This document shows positions 60,871 through 64,000 of a stretch of DNA of 64,000 bases, piece by piece (the first letter of the stretch is position 1; every line of letters begins with the position of its first letter). The notes below the pieces were generated by a model that was given only the letters and a program-made list of their open reading frames with translations, was not told the DNA's origin and made no database searches. This DNA is from Halosolutus halophilus (GTDB lineage: Archaea > Halobacteriota > Halobacteria > Halobacteriales > Natrialbaceae), in the NCBI RefSeq assembly GCF_022869805.1, contig NZ_CP094974.1, positions 1,984,001 through 2,048,000 on the forward strand, written 5' to 3'. A program made the translations under genes and the position numbers.

Positions 60871-62589
60871 ATGAACGACGTGAGTTTCCTGCCGCTGGCA
60901 CTCGTCGCGCTGTCGGGTGGTGCGGCGGCGATCGCGTGGTACGGCTACCAGCGACAGGAACTCCCCGGAGCGGGTGCGTTCGCGGTCCTCGCCGGACTGA
61001 TGGGAGTCTGGACCGCGACGCACGCGTTTCGCCTCTCGAGTTCGACGTTCGAGACGTTCTGGATCTGGGTCAACCTCGAGTGGATCGGGATCATGTTCGC
61101 GCCGGTCGCGTGGATCGTGTTCTCCCTCAGTTACGCCGGCCAGCAGCAGTACGTCACGCGGCGATCGATCGCCGCACTGTCCGTCGTCCCCGTGCTCGTG
61201 CAGGTCCTGGTCTGGACGAATCCGTACCACGGACTCGTTCGGGACGGCGATCCGTCGGGGTTTACGATCGGCAGCGGCTATCCGACGTGGGAAGTCGCGT
61301 TCGAACTTCCCTACTACCTCGCGGTCGGTTACAGTTTTCTGCTCGTTCTCGCCGGTGCGGCGGTCTTGCTCGCGTTGCTCGGCACCTCGCAGGGGCTCTA
61401 TCGCGGTCGCACGACGGCGCTGTTGCTGGGCGTGTTCGTGCCGTCGCTCGCCGGGGGGTGGCAACTGCTCTACGTCGGCCCGATCCAGGGCGTCGATGCG
61501 ACGCCGGTCGCGTTTGCCGTTTCGATGGTCTGTTTCGGCTGGGCACTCTTCGAACGGGACCTCTTCGAAGTCGTTCCGGTGTCTCCCCTCGTCGCCAGTC
61601 GGACCGTCCTCGCGGAGATGGAAAGCGGCGTGATCGTGGTCGACACGCAACACCGGATCGTCGAGTACAACGCGCGAGCGAACGAGTTCACCGATCGTGA
61701 TCTCTCGCGAGGCTCTCGACTCGAGGAGTCCGCCGAACCGCTCGTGGAGGTCCTCGAGAGCGACGACGGGGTCGATCGACCGGTCGTGATCGGGACCGCG
61801 TCGGGAACCCGTCACTACGACGTCGAAGTGAGCGATATCGAACGGGGAACACACGTCGTCGGCCGTCTCCTCCTGTTGCACGACGTCACCGAACAGGCAC
61901 TCCGGGAACAGCAACTCGACGTCCTCAACCGCGTGCTTCGACACAACGTCCGTCACGATACGAACCTCATGCTCGGCCACAGTTCGATTCTGCGCGAGGA
62001 ACTCCCGGCCGACCAGCACGACCACCTCGAGCAGATCGAGGCGGCCGCCGAGAACCTCGCCACCCTGAGCGAGCGATCGCGTCTCGCGGAGCGAACGATG
62101 GGCGAGGCGAGCGCGAACCGGCAGCCGATCGACCTCGTCCCGCTCGTCGAACGAACGGTCGCCGAGTTTCGATCGAACCGAGCGGACGACTCGATCTCGA
62201 CGACGCTCCCCGAACGGGCCCCGGTGGTCGCCCACGAATCGTTCGAACTCGCACTCGAGGAGGTACTCAGTAACGCGTTCGAACACGCCGATCGGCCCGT
62301 ACCGGACGTGACCGTGGCGATCGACTGCGATCGATCCGAGACGGTCCTTCGCGTGAGCGACGACGGCCCGGGGATCCCGGGTCACGAACGACAGGTCCTC
62401 GAGACGGGACGGGAGACGGCACTCGAACACACCAGCGGGCTCGGTCTGTGGCTGGTCAAGTGGCTCGTCCGCGTTTCGGGCGGGACGCTCGACATCACCG
62501 ATCGATCACCACGGGGAACGACGGTCGAGATCGCACTCCACTCGGCCCCGATCGAGTCGGTCGACGAAACAGCCGAACCGGCTCGGTAG
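60871..62589 (+). CDS. Membrane histidine kinase with 7TM sensor
   Basis: A 572-residue sensor kinase. About seven membrane helices fill residues 5-225 (7TMR-HISK-type; for example IMFAPVAWIVFSLSYAGQQQ and GYSFLLVLAGAAVLLALLGT), then a PAS-like region (about 245-345: VIVVDTQHRIVEYNARANEF), the phosphoacceptor helix NRVLRHNVRHDTNLMLGHSS and an ATPase domain with N-box EEVLSNAFEHADRP, VSDDGPGIPGHERQVLETGR and TSGLGLWLVKWLV. Haloarchaeal HRHNVR-type H-box. No response regulator is adjacent. AT-rich promoter region upstream (AATGTTAAATTTCTAAC). Confidence 0.92.
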   Translation: MNDVSFLPLALVALSGGAAAIAWYGYQRQELPGAGAFAVLAGLMGVWTATHAFRLSSSTFETFWIWVNLEWIGIMFAPVAWIVFSLSYAGQQQYVTRRSIAALSVVPVLVQVLVWTNPYHGLVRDGDPSGFTIGSGYPTWEVAFELPYYLAVGYSFLLVLAGAAVLLALLGTSQGLYRGRTTALLLGVFVPSLAGGWQLLYVGPIQGVDATPVAFAVSMVCFGWALFERDLFEVVPVSPLVASRTVLAEMESGVIVVDTQHRIVEYNARANEFTDRDLSRGSRLEESAEPLVEVLESDDGVDRPVVIGTASGTRHYDVEVSDIERGTHVVGRLLLLHDVTEQALREQQLDVLNRVLRHNVRHDTNLMLGHSSILREELPADQHDHLEQIEAAAENLATLSERSRLAERTMGEASANRQPIDLVPLVERTVAEFRSNRADDSISTTLPERAPVVAHESFELALEEVLSNAFEHADRPVPDVTVAIDCDRSETVLRVSDDGPGIPGHERQVLETGRETALEHTSGLGLWLVKWLVRVSGGTLDITDRSPRGTTVEIALHSAPIESVDETAEPAR

Positions 62590-62729
62590 GTACCTGCGCC
62601 TATTTTACTGATTTGAAAATACAAGAAGTAATACAAGTATCGTTCTAGAGAGACGTAACATCTAATGTGTCGGCTGCAGTAGGGACGGCTGGTGGTTTCG
62701 AATGGTAACTTACGGTAGGTGGTTCGTGG

Positions 62730-63104
62730 ATGCGTGAAACGGAGGGTGAGCCGACGTCACTCGCGGTCGAGGCAACGCCGTCGCTAGATCTCATCTTCGA
62801 TATGCTCTCGAACCGACGGCGGCGGCAGGTGCTGTACGATCTCAACGATCGGCCGGACGGCGTCGCGACGATCGACGAACTGGCCGACACGGTAGCAGCA
62901 CGCGAGCACGGATCCGGCGGGACGGACCTCGACGCGGACGAGCACCGCACCCAGATTCGCACGGAACTCCAGCACGTTCACCTGCCGAAACTGGAGGACG
63001 CGGGGATCATCGAGCACGATCGGCGCAGCGAGACGGTTCGGTACTGGACTCAGCCGTCGCTCGAGGAGTGGCTCGAACACGCACAACACAAGGAACGGGC
63101 GTAG
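62730..63104 (+). CDS. Winged-helix DUF7344-type regulator
   Basis: A 124-residue protein with a conserved N-terminal helix LDLIFDMLSNRRRRQVLYDL, a second helix region ATIDELADTVAAREHG, and HVHLPKLEDAGIIEHDRRSE followed by a wing (TVRYWTQPSLEEWLEHA). This is the haloarchaeal DUF7344 winged-helix pattern. Target unknown. It lies 140 bases after the kinase in an AT-rich region, so it may be a separate transcript. Confidence 0.8.
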   Translation: MRETEGEPTSLAVEATPSLDLIFDMLSNRRRRQVLYDLNDRPDGVATIDELADTVAAREHGSGGTDLDADEHRTQIRTELQHVHLPKLEDAGIIEHDRRSETVRYWTQPSLEEWLEHAQHKERA

Positions 63105-63226
63105 GGTTCACTCGACGGATCGACAGGCCGTGGTTCTGGGGTCGCCGTCGCTGAAAGGTTTAACACGTGGTCCGTCGTTGGTCCAGTGGAGGGTCGGCAA
63201 CGCACACGTCGGTAGCTAACGATTTA

Positions 63227-63263
63227 TGAGGTGTGATATCATTTCACTCCTCAAAACTTAACA
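63227..63263 (+). promoter_or_regulatory. Superoxide dismutase promoter with a dyad
   Basis: TGAGG (63227-63231) and CCTCA (63249-63253) are inverted arms around TGTGATATCATTTCACT, which itself contains the palindrome GATATC. The right arm abuts the TATA-like CAAAACTTAACAG (63252-63263... TATA core ACTTAA). The sod ATG is about 36 bases further. Symmetry at this place suggests a redox or metal repressor site; the factor is unknown. Confidence 0.5.
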
Positions 63264-63298
63264 GGGGAGCTACCGATACAAGATAACAGGTGAGAACC

Positions 63299-63901
63299 AT
63301 GACTGATCACGAACTTCCACCACTACCGTACGACTACGACGCACTGGAACCGTCGCTTTCCGAACAGGTGCTGACCTGGCACCACGACACGCACCACCAG
63401 GGGTACGTCAACGGCCTCAACGCCGCCGAGGAGACCCTCGCCGACAACCGCGAGTCGGGCGACTTCGACTCGACGCCCGGGGCGCTCAACAACGTCACCC
63501 ACAACGGCTGTGGACACTATCTCCACACGCTGTTCTGGGAGAACATGTCTCCCGACGGCGGCGGCGAACCCGAGGGCGACCTCGCCGACCGGATCGAGGA
63601 GGACTTCGGCTCCTACGAGGGCTGGAAGGGCGAGTTCGAGGCCGCTGCCGGTGCTGCCGGTGGCTGGGCACTGCTGGTATACGACCCGGTCGCCAAGCAA
63701 CTGCGCAACCTTGCAGTCGACAAACACGATCAGGGTGCACTCTGGGGGTCCCATCCCGTTCTCGCGCTGGACGTCTGGGAGCACTCCTATTACTACGACT
63801 ACGGTCCGGACCGCGGGAGCTTCATCGACGCCTTCTTCGACGTCGTCGACTGGGAGAAGGCGGAAGAAGAGTACCAGAAGTGTCTCGACCACTTCGAGTA
63901 A
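63299..63901 (+). CDS. sod: Superoxide dismutase, Mn/Fe family
   Basis: A 200-residue enzyme dismuting superoxide. The metal ligands are visible: EQVLTWHHDTHHQGYVNG (His), NGCGHYLHTLFWENM (His), and ALDVWEHSYYYDYG (Asp and His). Length and the haloarchaeal acidity match the halophilic Mn-type enzyme. The ATG at 63299 follows GGTGA-like sequence; the in-frame ATG at 63290 is an alternative. An operator-like dyad overlaps its promoter. Confidence 0.97.
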   Translation: MTDHELPPLPYDYDALEPSLSEQVLTWHHDTHHQGYVNGLNAAEETLADNRESGDFDSTPGALNNVTHNGCGHYLHTLFWENMSPDGGGEPEGDLADRIEEDFGSYEGWKGEFEAAAGAAGGWALLVYDPVAKQLRNLAVDKHDQGALWGSHPVLALDVWEHSYYYDYGPDRGSFIDAFFDVVDWEKAEEEYQKCLDHFE

Positions 63902-64000
63902 TACCGTCGCCCGTACCCGTTCGTCGGATTCGCCGGTCGGTCTCGGCGAATTCGATTCACTGACTTGCAGCGACGACAGATACGACGAACGAGTCGCCAC

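Noticed and set aside
1-64000. CRISPR array or intact transposase
   Set aside because: No regularly spaced repeats of 25-40 bases with unique spacers and no transposase-like frame were found; the tandem repeats at 24922 and 49412 have no spacers.

Overview
The window comes from an extremely halophilic archaeon (class Halobacteria; the gene set and very close homologue style suggest a Natrialbales member such as a Natrinema/Haloterrigena relative, but the genus is inference). The signs are a GC-rich sequence full of CGATCG-type words, strongly acidic predicted proteins, archaeal information-processing genes (TFB, PriS, GINS, Cdc48, Rpo3/6/10, archaeal ribosomal proteins, TmcA, RtcB/archease, aRNase J), ether-lipid isoprenoid genes, haloarchaeal TATA boxes about 25-35 bases ahead of many leaderless starts, and two tRNA genes. 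It is mostly chromosomal core sequence; no CRISPR array, prophage or intact insertion sequence was seen.

Layout. 1-6.5 kb: end of a truncated gene, a small EamA transporter, endonuclease III, DUF371, a type I phosphodiesterase, a 40-residue protein, pyrophosphatase, a PadR-type regulator and the RNase HI pair. 6.6-18.3 kb: TFB, the PRTase-type regulator GfcR, HAD phosphatases, a Bat-type regulator, an acyl-CoA dehydrogenase, PanB, small haloarchaeal proteins, and a Hsp20-like 82-residue protein translationally coupled to Cdc48. 18.4-25 kb: peroxiredoxin, the overlapping Gins51-PriS replication pair, and a metal-handling module (71-residue HMA protein, P1B-type ATPase with altered motifs, FmdE-like protein, divergent winged-helix regulator). 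25-31.2 kb: GNAT acetyltransferase, archease, DoxX-like protein, RtcB, a second Bat-type regulator, MoaA.

31.3-37.7 kb is the large expression operon: tRNA-Ser(GCT), rps13-rps4-rps11-rpoD, tRNA-Leu(CAG), rpl18e-rpl13-rps9-rpoN-rpoK-eno-rps2. The gaps after both tRNAs contain long, near-perfect RNA hairpins that no annotated gene explains. 37.9-42.1 kb is an accessory insert of small, broken and glycosylation-type genes that separates rps2 from mvk-ipk. A Tat-exported hydrolase and a structured leader then precede aRNase J and the prenyl diphosphate synthase. 47.6-58.9 kb: VWA lipoprotein, GltX, zinc-binding mini-protein, DUF456, SLC13-type permease, SDR, TmcA and an oleate-hydratase-like flavoprotein. 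59-60.7 kb: rpl7ae-rps28e-rpl24e-ndk, with a roughly 108-base structured, kink-turn-like leader directly in front of rpl7ae. 60.9-63.9 kb: histidine kinase, DUF7344-type regulator and superoxide dismutase.

The most interesting signals are RNA level: structured leaders ahead of L7Ae, of S13 (the archaeal counterpart of the S4-controlled alpha operon), of L18e and of aRNase J. They suggest autogenous control of ribosomal proteins and RNA-decay enzymes in an organism group whose mRNAs are mostly leaderless. The second group is the HMA/ATPase/FmdE-like/regulator metal module.
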